Assembly (NCBI RefSeq): GCF_902702775.1
Contig: NZ_LR738724.1
Coordinates: 2,108,001 to 2,172,000 of the forward strand
From: Streptococcus suis
Lineage (GTDB): Bacteria > Bacillota > Bacilli > Lactobacillales > Streptococcaceae
Direction of reading: 5' to 3'
Length of the DNA: 64,000 nt
In this document: one piece after another, positions 56,899 to 62,937 of the stretch
How positions within the stretch are numbered: the first letter of the stretch is position 1
Layout of the letters: each line of letters starts with the position of its first letter
Notes under the pieces: model-generated
Seen by the model: the letters and a program-made list of their open reading frames with translations, nothing else
What the model was told of the DNA's origin: nothing
The model's database searches: none
Position numbers and translations under genes: made by a program

Positions 56899-57792
56899 CT
56901 AGATTAGGTCTTCGGTCTCCTCCTCAACAGATAGGTTTTGGAATTTTTCCCAATCTTCAATGGTGTATACATTCTCTTTTTCCAGATTCTGCAAAGACGT
57001 AGTAACATAAGCAACCGAATCAGCTCCATGAAGCCCTGCTCGTTTGTATATCTCTTTAACTAATAATCTATCGAACTTGTTCAACCTTTTCTTTATGGTG
57101 TTTATTTCATAAGTATCTGGTTCACGATTGAAAGAGTAATATGTTAAACCTGCTATGAATTCTTCGTCAGTTGCATCTATCAGAAATTCATCACTCATAA
57201 CATCAACAGAATAACCAGTATTAGACAAAGCCATTTTTACAAATGATGGTGATGCTTCGTCAAAATCAAAGATATAGTTTTTTTCTTTTTTTGACTTTGA
57301 CTCTGCTTCTAATTCTATCTCTATCTCTTTTTTTGACTCTATCTTTGATTCTATCTCTGACTCTATCTCTGTTGGACACGAGTTGGAATTTGTCAAAGAT
57401 TTTTGGACATTGTCCAAACTATCTTTATTTTGTCGTTGTCCACGTTTGTAACTTGCCCAGTTTGTTTCACTCATAACCATTGCTTTGGCTTGTGTTAGTT
57501 CTGCGTTTTTGTCTTCATCAATCTGAATCAGCCCACATTTTGTAAAATATTCTATGGTCATTTCCATGTCTTCTTCAGAAACATCTAGTTTCAATGCCAA
57601 TTCATCTTTGAGGTTATCAAAATAACCCTCATAGTACAAGATACAATCACTGTCAAGGCTTTCCAGTAGAAGACGCATGTATATTACTGTCATTGCGTAG
57701 CCATTAGGGGTTGTCTTTAATTTCTTGATAAAAATATTGTCAAAGAATTTCTTATCAATCTTTAACCAGAAATATACCTTAGTTTTTGCCAT
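56899..57792 (-). CDS. phage replisome organiser/replication initiator
   Basis: 297 aa. N-terminal Phage_rep_org_N-type winged-helix domain (VYFWLKIDKKFFDNIFIKKL, GYAMTVIYMRLLLESLDSDC, LKLDVSEEDMEMTIEYFTKCGLI). A low-complexity linker of E/S/K/I repeats (residues about 141-170) joins a DnaD-like C-terminal region. It probably binds the adjacent iterons and loads the host helicase. Overlaps the next upstream gene by 14 bp. Confidence 0.8.
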   Translation of the reverse strand: MAKTKVYFWLKIDKKFFDNIFIKKLKTTPNGYAMTVIYMRLLLESLDSDCILYYEGYFDNLKDELALKLDVSEEDMEMTIEYFTKCGLIQIDEDKNAELTQAKAMVMSETNWASYKRGQRQNKDSLDNVQKSLTNSNSCPTEIESEIESKIESKKEIEIELEAESKSKKEKNYIFDFDEASPSFVKMALSNTGYSVDVMSDEFLIDATDEEFIAGLTYYSFNREPDTYEINTIKKRLNKFDRLLVKEIYKRAGLHGADSVAYVTTSLQNLEKENVYTIEDWEKFQNLSVEEETEDLI

Positions 57793-58060
57793 TGTCCACT
57801 CCCAAAAATATCAAAATATCACTGACCCTATAGAAGATTTTTCTAGTATCCTCTAGCGGTGGTTGGTATCGTCTCAGTCCGTTATCCTCCCAACGCTTCA
57901 GGGTCTTGTATTCGACATCTAGCTCATCTTTTATCTGCTGGGCAGTGATTAGCCCAAGTAACCTTGGTTTGACCTTCTCACGCGCATCCAAGTACTTACC
58001 AACCATATCCAGCAAGCCGTGAGTTAGATCCTGCTCGCTCTCTCTGCTTAGGCTAAACAT
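57779..58060 (-). CDS. MerR-like/excisionase-type HTH protein
   Basis: 93 aa with a C-terminal winged-helix motif LITAQQIKDELDVEYKTLKRWEDNGLRRY and DTRKIFYRVSDILIFL, as in excisionases and MerR-like phage proteins. Could act as Xis or as a replication accessory factor. Overlaps both neighbours. Confidence 0.72.
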   Translation of the reverse strand: MFSLSRESEQDLTHGLLDMVGKYLDAREKVKPRLLGLITAQQIKDELDVEYKTLKRWEDNGLRRYQPPLEDTRKIFYRVSDILIFLGVDNGKN

Positions 58061-58388
58061 CTCGGTACTTCCTCCAATCTTCTAAGTCAGCAGTCAAAAG
58101 CGCGTGTATACGCTTGTGTTCCTGGTCGTATTGCTTTTGGAGTGGTAGCACCCCTGCAAGTCGTTCCACTTCATTCTGGGGGATATAGTAGCCTCCTAGC
58201 TTGTTATCACGTCCGCCACATACTGGAATACCATAATCAACTATAAGCTGGCGTATATGCTCCCGAATGGTTCGGATGTCCAAGCCTGTCAGCCGTTCAA
58301 TATCTGTCCCCGTGATAGGCAATTCCATTCCAAGCGGTAGTAGCTTGAAAACTTTGTATAGGTGTGGTGGTAGTTGGTTTTCTGTCAT
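58053..58388 (-). CDS. winged-helix DNA-binding phage protein
   Basis: 111 aa. HTH segment GTDIERLTGLDIRTIREHIRQLIVDYGIPVCGG followed by GGYYIPQNEVE. This wing pattern is common in replication-module proteins of streptococcal phages. Overlaps neighbours by 8 and 4 bp. Confidence 0.68.
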   Translation of the reverse strand: MTENQLPPHLYKVFKLLPLGMELPITGTDIERLTGLDIRTIREHIRQLIVDYGIPVCGGRDNKLGGYYIPQNEVERLAGVLPLQKQYDQEHKRIHALLTADLEDWRKYRDV

Positions 58389-58570
58389 GCTTGCACCTCC
58401 AGCAGATTCATCCAGTCAATGATCCATTGCTTTTTCTCTTCTTGGGAAAGTGTCAAAAAGCGTTCTTCTTCCTCTTTAGGTATTTTGTTCTCTATGATGC
58501 CAATGATAAGCCCATAGAGTGCTGGGCGTTTTTCTTTGATTTCCTCAAGTATCTGGTCTAGTTTGTTCAT
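58385..58570 (-). CDS. 61-aa phage-satellite protein
   Basis: Starts at the ATG at 58570 with AGGAGG upstream; the open frame extends further without an RBS. Helical, MNKLDQILEEIKEKRPALYG, then GIIENKIPKEEEERF. Function unknown. Confidence 0.65.
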   Translation of the reverse strand: MNKLDQILEEIKEKRPALYGLIIGIIENKIPKEEEERFLTLSQEEKKQWIIDWMNLLEVQA

Positions 58571-58580
58571 GTTTGTCCTC

Positions 58581-58784
58581 CTAATTGTAGTATCTGCCCT
58601 GTGATTGAATATAAGCCCCATAGTTCGCATTTGTCAGCGGTCTGGTATCTTTACCCTCGGTCTTGATTTTAGGCTCTATATCAAGCTGAAAAGTGCCTAA
58701 ACCAACGCCAAACCATAGAACCATGTTCAGCGGTGTAAAAATCGCTAGTAGGGTCAAAGCTGTTTCGATTGTCATTTCTTGCAT
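58581..58784 (-). CDS. 67-aa single-helix membrane protein
   Basis: One N-terminal hydrophobic helix (ALTLLAIFTPLNMVLWFGVGLG) and a polar tail. RBS AAAGGAAG. Function unknown; small membrane proteins of satellites sometimes interfere with other phages, but nothing here proves it. Confidence 0.6.
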   Translation of the reverse strand: MQEMTIETALTLLAIFTPLNMVLWFGVGLGTFQLDIEPKIKTEGKDTRPLTNANYGAYIQSQGRYYN

Positions 58785-59173
58785 GTCTTAGCTTCCTTTC
58801 TGGACAATTTTTTCATATGCTCAAAATCTTGTAAAGCTAGTTTCAAATACCACATCGGATTACCTGCCCCTACATTATCCTCGTAACCAGCTTTCAAGAG
58901 TAGCATCCTAGTATGTTCAATTCTTGAAACGAAACTATTTAAAGCAAGTTCAATTGCTGTCAAATCACCATATGGAACTCGAACAACATCCTCGTGAAAG
59001 TATTTCAGCATGATGCCGGTTAGATAGTGCAATGTCCATCCTGTTTCATGATCTAGCTGATATACTTTGCTGATAACAGCTTCCAGCTCTTCCGATATTG
59101 CAGCCTTTACTGGTGCATATTCATTGCTAGATGCTTCAAAATGGATTATCGTATCTCTGCTACTATCTTTCAT
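58772..59173 (-). CDS. 133-aa phage-satellite protein, unknown function
   Basis: Helical, with VKAAISEELEAVISKVYQLD, LHYLTGIMLKYFHEDVV and MWYLKLALQDFEHMKKLSRK segments and a basic Cys-containing tail. Start after GAGG. No family recognised. It begins a new block after a 172-bp gap holding a candidate small RNA. Confidence 0.68.
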   Translation of the reverse strand: MKDSSRDTIIHFEASSNEYAPVKAAISEELEAVISKVYQLDHETGWTLHYLTGIMLKYFHEDVVRVPYGDLTAIELALNSFVSRIEHTRMLLLKAGYEDNVGAGNPMWYLKLALQDFEHMKKLSRKEAKTCKK

Positions 59174-59236
59174 GTGTTTTTACCTCGTTTTTTAATCTGT
59201 CTGGTCAAAGTGTCCTAGATATGCTATAATCTAGCT

Positions 59237-59337
59237 ATAAAACATTTACTAAAACCCTTACGGCTTGCCTGCTTGTAATTTGTGTTTTAGTTCTTGGTTG
59301 AAAGGCTCTGCGGTGTGGTTATTGCTAAGCCTTTTTT
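59237..59337 (+). ncRNA. candidate small RNA on the plus strand
   Basis: Promoter TGGTCA (59202-59207), 17 nt, TATAAT (59225-59230) in a gap of a tightly packed minus-strand operon. A terminator-like stem AAAGGCT / AGCCTTT with T-run follows at 59301-59337. The transcript would be about 100 nt with no good ORF. A 23-nt segment at 59251-59273 recurs upstream of the integrase. Confidence 0.45.
59251..59273 (+). repeat. 23-nt repeat, copy 1 (core ACGGCTTGCCTGCT)
   Basis: Identical but for one base to 62895-62917, same orientation. Confidence 0.7.
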
Positions 59338-59345
59338 GTTGTGTA

Positions 59346-59675
59346 TTATTCTGCAGCTGTCGTTTTCACTAAAATGTAGCCCCTGTTTGCGTGGTCAGTT
59401 TCTAGTTCAATGATTTTGTAGGCTGTGCCACGGTGTTCAACGTACATAGAATTATCAAACGGCGGATGTGGATGGTAACGGATGCCAAAGGTTTTGGTAG
59501 CCTTCCCGCTTTCAAGTCCTGATGCTGTTTTGAAATCTCTGACACTCGAACTTGACACCTCTGCCCAACAGGAATATACGTCTGTCCGTATGCTGTCTAC
59601 AACTTCGCCATCTTCGTTCTGCCCTGCAGTTCTGGAAAAAAATGTGATACGCTCGTTCATTCTGCTAGTGTTCAC
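59346..59675 (-). CDS. phage head-tail adaptor (head closure) protein
   Basis: 109 aa of the Phage_H_T_join type: MNERITFFSRTAGQNEDGEVV, WAEVSSSSVRDFKTASG, TFGIRYHPHPPFDNSMYVEHRGTAYKII. It is the only virion-structure gene seen in the element and stands among early genes, not in a morphogenesis module. Overlaps the Rha gene by 4 bp. Confidence 0.78.
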   Translation of the reverse strand: MNTSRMNERITFFSRTAGQNEDGEVVDSIRTDVYSCWAEVSSSSVRDFKTASGLESGKATKTFGIRYHPHPPFDNSMYVEHRGTAYKIIELETDHANRGYILVKTTAAE

Positions 59676-60325
59676 TCTGTACTGTCCTTTCTTGTTCTCA
59701 CGCGCCTGCTGGTGCGTTTTTTAATGGTCTGAATACCATTTGTCTTTATGTCTTGGTAAGTCATGCCAAGGTTAATCATAGCGATTGCCATGTCTTCTAG
59801 TGCCTGGTATCTGATTAGTTCTTGACTGGTTAGGCTGTCAATGCCTGTCAGACCTCCACGTTTTGCCACTAGCTGACGTTTGTTCATACCTGTTGTTCCC
59901 TTTAGCAAAAGATTCGTAACGGTGCTGTGCGCGTGTCTGGGTCTCGCTTCCCAGTTCTCTATGCTGTCGTGCAAAGTTTTCCGCTTAGGCTTTTCCAGTG
60001 CCCTCTGGTAGCGAAAGGCTGCTACCTCATCCCGCATCTCGAAGAATGCTTTGACTAGGTTTTCCTTAAAGTTTGCGACTTGCTCGGTATTTTTTAAAAA
60101 CGTGATTAGCAATGTTGCTTGTTGTTCGTTTAGAATATAATCTTTTGACTGTTGCCCACTCTCCATAGCTTGGATTTTAAATCCAACCTTTCCGAAACGT
60201 TCAAAGCGTTCAAGATTTTTTCTGATTATACGTGTAACAGTGTGGTGTTGCACCTCTGCACATTCTGCCACTATGCTACTCAATGTATACGGCTCTTTCC
60301 GTCCGTCCATGTAGACTAATTCCAT
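59672..60325 (-). CDS. Rha-family phage regulatory protein
   Basis: 217 aa. N-terminal pRha domain (YTLSSIVAECAEVQHHTVTRIIRKNLERFE, FKIQAM, DYILNEQQATLLITFLKNTEQV), then a variable C-terminal region ending in a strongly basic tail (KKRTSRRVRTRKD). Rha proteins regulate phage development or interfere with other phages. Four bases overlap the next gene. Confidence 0.85.
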   Translation of the reverse strand: MELVYMDGRKEPYTLSSIVAECAEVQHHTVTRIIRKNLERFERFGKVGFKIQAMESGQQSKDYILNEQQATLLITFLKNTEQVANFKENLVKAFFEMRDEVAAFRYQRALEKPKRKTLHDSIENWEARPRHAHSTVTNLLLKGTTGMNKRQLVAKRGGLTGIDSLTSQELIRYQALEDMAIAMINLGMTYQDIKTNGIQTIKKRTSRRVRTRKDSTE

Positions 60326-60328
60326 TGA

Positions 60329-61087
60329 CTAACCTCCAATCACTGACACTAGCTTAGCCACTCGCTCAAGACCTGCGGTGATGTCTGCTAGATTGTCCAT
60401 TTCCTGCACCTCAGCTATCTTATTTTTGATATAAGTTAAGTCGCTGATACCTGGTAAGGACTGAGTTGTCGGTTGGTCCTGAATGAGTTCGCCCTGCATG
60501 TAGTAGCCTTGTGTTCGGATTTCTTTTAAGATTTGCTTGACTGCTTTTCGGAATTCCTTAGCTTTTGGTTTGCTTGAACGCATAAGCACTTCATATAGTC
60601 CGTACTCGGTTAAAAACCACATCGTCTGCCCGCTACGAAAATTTTTCGTAGTACCTTCTAAAGGTGTACATTTTACTTTTTCATCGTCGTCTACTTTCCT
60701 CAACATCGCCTGTACATCATAGTAACCTTGACTTGTCTTTGTATACTCAATCATTTCAGCTACTTCTCTAGCCATGAATAATGGATTTTCAAAATCACCG
60801 TAAACATCTAGCGGGTGTCCGTGAAAATTATCCGTGTGGATAACTTGTAAATAGCGACTGCGGTCGTTTGTTTCATCAAAAATACTTACCTGTGTTGTCA
60901 TGTTCAGTTTAACCTCTCTATAAAGTTTATTCAGCTTCTGTCTGCTCTTTGGGCTAGGGATGTTCTTCCCCTGCCACCATTTGCCGACTGTCCTAGGGTC
61001 TGTTCCTATTCGTTGACCAATAGCCACAAGATTCAGCCCGTAGCCATTGCGTAGCTCGTCAATGACTTTACTGTAGTTTCTCCTCAT
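60329..61087 (-). CDS. BRO/antirepressor protein with an N-terminal HTH
   Basis: 252 aa. First 60 residues form an XRE-like HTH (LNLVAIGQRIGTDPRTVGKWWQGKNIPSPKSRQKL), then a Bro-N domain (HPLDVYGDFENPLFMAREVAEMI, WFLTEYGLYEVLMRSSKPKAKEFRKAV). Bro-N alone could start at an ATG at 60901; the upstream RBS and fused frame support the longer form. Probably an antirepressor acting on the adjacent CI/Cro switch. Confidence 0.83.
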   Translation of the reverse strand: MRRNYSKVIDELRNGYGLNLVAIGQRIGTDPRTVGKWWQGKNIPSPKSRQKLNKLYREVKLNMTTQVSIFDETNDRSRYLQVIHTDNFHGHPLDVYGDFENPLFMAREVAEMIEYTKTSQGYYDVQAMLRKVDDDEKVKCTPLEGTTKNFRSGQTMWFLTEYGLYEVLMRSSKPKAKEFRKAVKQILKEIRTQGYYMQGELIQDQPTTQSLPGISDLTYIKNKIAEVQEMDNLADITAGLERVAKLVSVIGG

Positions 61088-61102
61088 TGCTTGCTTACCT
61101 TT

Positions 61103-61303
61103 CTAGCTGTAAAATAGTTCGTCAATGGTGATGTCTGGCTTAATTTCCGCGACAATGGTCTTGAGTGCTCTTTTTTCCTTGTCATTAAATGGAGTCTTGC
61201 CTGTTTCTTTGTTGTTGTATGACTGCAAAGAAATATCTAGCTTGTCCGCCATAGCTTGCTGGGTTAGCCCTAACATGACACGGTAGCCTTTGAGTTTGCT
61301 CAT
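61103..61303 (-). CDS. Cro-like XRE regulator
   Basis: 66 aa from the ATG at 61303 (AAAGGAG, six bases). HTH: RVMLGLTQQAMADKLDISLQSYNNKETGKTPF. First gene of the leftward operon, divergent from the CI-like repressor. Confidence 0.85.
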   Translation of the reverse strand: MSKLKGYRVMLGLTQQAMADKLDISLQSYNNKETGKTPFNDKEKRALKTIVAEIKPDITIDELFYS

Positions 61304-61397
61304 GCCGTTCTCCTTTCTTTGAAAAATCCCCCTCCATAGATTGAAAGTGTGAAAGGTCGTGGAGGGTGTATGCGCAATTTTATTGTGCTTGATTTGA

Positions 61398-61484
61398 ATG
61401 ATACACAATAATTCTATTCTTGTCAACTATTTTTTGATAAAATACACAAAAAAAGTGTACTTTTTTCAAATTATGGTATATAAT
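61398..61484. promoter_or_regulatory. divergent lysogeny-type switch region
   Basis: Leftward promoter TTGACA (61426-61421), 17 nt, TATCAT (61403-61398). Rightward -10 TATAAT (61479-61484) with a poor -35. Operator-like ACAC/GTGT dyads: TACACAAAAAAAGTGTAC at 61443-61460, and TACACAATA at 61402-61410 beside the leftward -10. Confidence 0.72.
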
Positions 61485-61507
61485 CGCTTTTGAAAGGTCG
61501 TGAAATT

Positions 61508-62014
61508 ATGAATAGATTGAAAGAATTAAGGCAAGAAAAAAAGCTATCTCAGAAAGAGTTAGCTAAAAAAATTGGTGTGCATTATAGAACTTTACAAAAT
61601 TGGGAAAACGGAGAGAGCCAAATCAAACCAGACAAAGCCCAGGCACTTGCTGACTATTTTGGGGTAAGTGTTGGGTATCTGTTGGGGTATGAAACAAACC
61701 CTAAAAAATATGACGATGAACTTGTTCTCACAAATCCTCGAACTAGCAGAATATTTACTCACTCATACAAACAGGAAAAAGAAAAAGTAAAAGATGCGTT
61801 CGGTAACTTTGTATTAGAAAATTCACTTTTACTAACTGACCAACAGATTCAAGCATTTTCTTCCATGATTGCTGACTTACATATAGGGGCTGACTACAAA
61901 TATTTTGGTCAATCAATACAAAAAGATGGACTATTTGAGCCTGTCGCTGACCTTGACGGCGTGCTAGAACAAATGAAAAAAGATGGCTACAATTCCATTT
62001 TTCCCGAAGACTAA
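61508..62014 (+). CDS. CI/Stl-like repressor without peptidase domain
   Basis: 168 aa from the ATG at 61508 (AAAGG upstream). XRE HTH (LKELRQEKKLSQKELAKKIGVHYRTLQNWENG), then a short C-terminal region with no S24 Ser/Lys peptidase motifs. It should therefore not be cleaved by RecA*. That fits satellite repressors that are relieved by a helper-phage protein; a metalloprotease-controlled repressor is also possible. Confidence 0.82.
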   Translation: MNRLKELRQEKKLSQKELAKKIGVHYRTLQNWENGESQIKPDKAQALADYFGVSVGYLLGYETNPKKYDDELVLTNPRTSRIFTHSYKQEKEKVKDAFGNFVLENSLLLTDQQIQAFSSMIADLHIGADYKYFGQSIQKDGLFEPVADLDGVLEQMKKDGYNSIFPED

Positions 62015-62079
62015 CCCACGCACCTAGGAGCCTCCCAGGCACGTTCAAACACTCCTCTGGTATATTTACCCTGCAAGGA

Positions 62080-62101
62080 AATTCTTCAACATTGAAGAAT
62101 T
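62080..62101. repeat. palindrome 1
   Basis: Perfect 10-bp arms AATTCTTCAA / TTGAAGAATT around CA. No T-run, so not a typical terminator. Confidence 0.7.
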
Positions 62102-62138
62102 CGGAACTGCATAGCGATGTGGTAGAGGGCTGTGTTTC

Positions 62139-62166
62139 CCAAATCTGACAACGTTGTCACATTTGG
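62139..62166. repeat. palindrome 2
   Basis: 28 bp: a perfect 14-bp palindrome TGACAACGTTGTCA flanked, after one unpaired C on each side, by CCAAAT and ATTTGG. Looks like a dimeric protein operator. Confidence 0.75.
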
Positions 62167-62241
62167 AAATTCTTTAGCTACTTTCATCGTTCGACTAGGT
62201 AAAAGTATCTAACTCAGGGGCGTTCTGGTGGGCTGTGGGGA

Positions 62242-62345
62242 GTGAAAAAAGTTACGATTTGTTACGAGTGAAAAAAGTCCTCATTTGTCCGCATTAAAAA
62301 TGTTAGCTTTTGTTAATAGCTGAAAAAAGTAAGGTTTTGTAAGGT
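62242..62345. repeat. four-unit tandem array with nested 7-nt repeats
   Basis: Units of 25-27 nt follow the plan TGAAAAAAGT-x5-TTTGT-y5, with x5 and y5 nearly alike within each unit but different between units: TACGA/TACGA, CCTCA/CCGCA, TAGCT/TAATA, AAGGT/AAGGT. GT core starts are at 62251, 62277, 62302 and 62329. Confidence 0.75.
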
Positions 62346-62488
62346 TGTATATTTTAGCAATTTGTCAGCGCGTGATACTATCATCGTCCAAGGAAGTAAA
62401 ATACTGTATAATGCCAGTCTATTTTGATACTATCCTACGTTTCTCGCATTCTAGGGCAGTAAAACGCAACATAATGCCGTTAAACCAT

Positions 62489-62517
62489 TTGACAACTGAA
62501 TAAAGGGGTGCTATACT
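62489..62517 (+). promoter_or_regulatory. promoter of antitoxin RNA
   Basis: TTGACA (62489-62494), 17 nt, TATACT (62512-62517). Confidence 0.8.
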
Positions 62518-62523
62518 TGGGGT

Positions 62524-62605
62524 AAGATGATGAAAGGATTTCACTTTGACAAGTAAGTCCAAACAAAAAGCCCCCAACGGTCCGAACGTTGAGGGTTTTT
62601 ATTTT
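62524..62605 (+). ncRNA. antitoxin RNA (RNA II) of a par/Fst type I module
   Basis: About 80 nt from the strong promoter to a bidirectional terminator at 62575-62605 (AAAAGCCCCCAACG against CGTTGAGGGTTTTT). It carries direct repeat TTTGACAAGTAA at 62545-62556, also present at 62710-62721 across the toxin start codon. It would pair with the toxin mRNA at the repeat and at the shared terminator. Confidence 0.78.
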
Positions 62606-62618
62606 GCCCCGAAAGGCT

Positions 62619-62717
62619 TTACTTGTTGCGGTTGTTTAGCCAATACTCAAACAATGCTGTTAGAATACCAACCAACAAAGGCAAAAGAAACGTGATGATG
62701 ATGGTTTCATTTGACAA
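62619..62717 (-). CDS. Fst-family type I toxin, 32 aa
   Basis: TTG start six bases after GGGAGGTG. Short membrane peptide with FLLPLLVGILTALFEYWL and basic end NNRNK, matching the P-x-x-VG...F-x-x-WL...R-x-K pattern of Fst-like toxins. It is convergent with the antitoxin RNA, with the shared terminator just downstream. The start codon lies inside the direct repeat TTTGACAAGTAA. Expressed without the RNA, such peptides damage the membrane; the module would select against loss of the element. Confidence 0.82.
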   Translation of the reverse strand: MSNETIIITFLLPLLVGILTALFEYWLNNRNK

Positions 62718-62756
62718 GTAAATCACCTCCCTTCAATAAAATCCGGGGGCTTGTCT

Positions 62757-62786
62757 ATCATATCAGAATATTATCCACCCTGTCAA
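62757..62786 (-). promoter_or_regulatory. promoter of toxin mRNA (RNA I)
   Basis: -35 TTGACA (62786-62781), 18 nt, -10 TATGAT (62762-62757). RNA I would be about 175 nt. Confidence 0.75.
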
Positions 62787-62894
62787 ACGCTCCAAAACGC
62801 CCATATTCGCATTTTAATCTTGACCGATATATTTTACCCTACTAAGCCAAAATAAACGAAAATAGAGCTATTCTCGTGGCTTTACGCATGATAT

Positions 62895-62917
62895 AAAACC
62901 TTTACGGCTTGCCTGCT
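62895..62917 (+). repeat. 23-nt repeat, copy 2, in the integrase leader
   Basis: Same as 59251-59273 except one base; ends 20 bp before the integrase ATG. Confidence 0.7.
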
Positions 62918-62937
62918 GATGATAGAAAGGGAATATC

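Larger units (their letters stand above)
62015..62490. other. noncoding region between repressor and toxin-antitoxin module
   Basis: No long ORF or RBS-supported gene. Holds two palindromes (62080-62101, 62139-62166), a tandem array (62242-62345) and TGATACTATC repeated at 62373 and 62425, 52 nt apart. Confidence 0.6.

Noticed and set aside
58581..58784. Holin of a lysis cassette
   Set aside because: Single helix only, no endolysin nearby, and the gene lies in the early block.
62242..62345. CRISPR array
   Set aside because: Units touch without spacers, the repeats are not identical and no cas gene is near.
62407..62412. TATAAT as promoter in the noncoding region
   Set aside because: No acceptable -35 at 16-19 nt and no extended -10.
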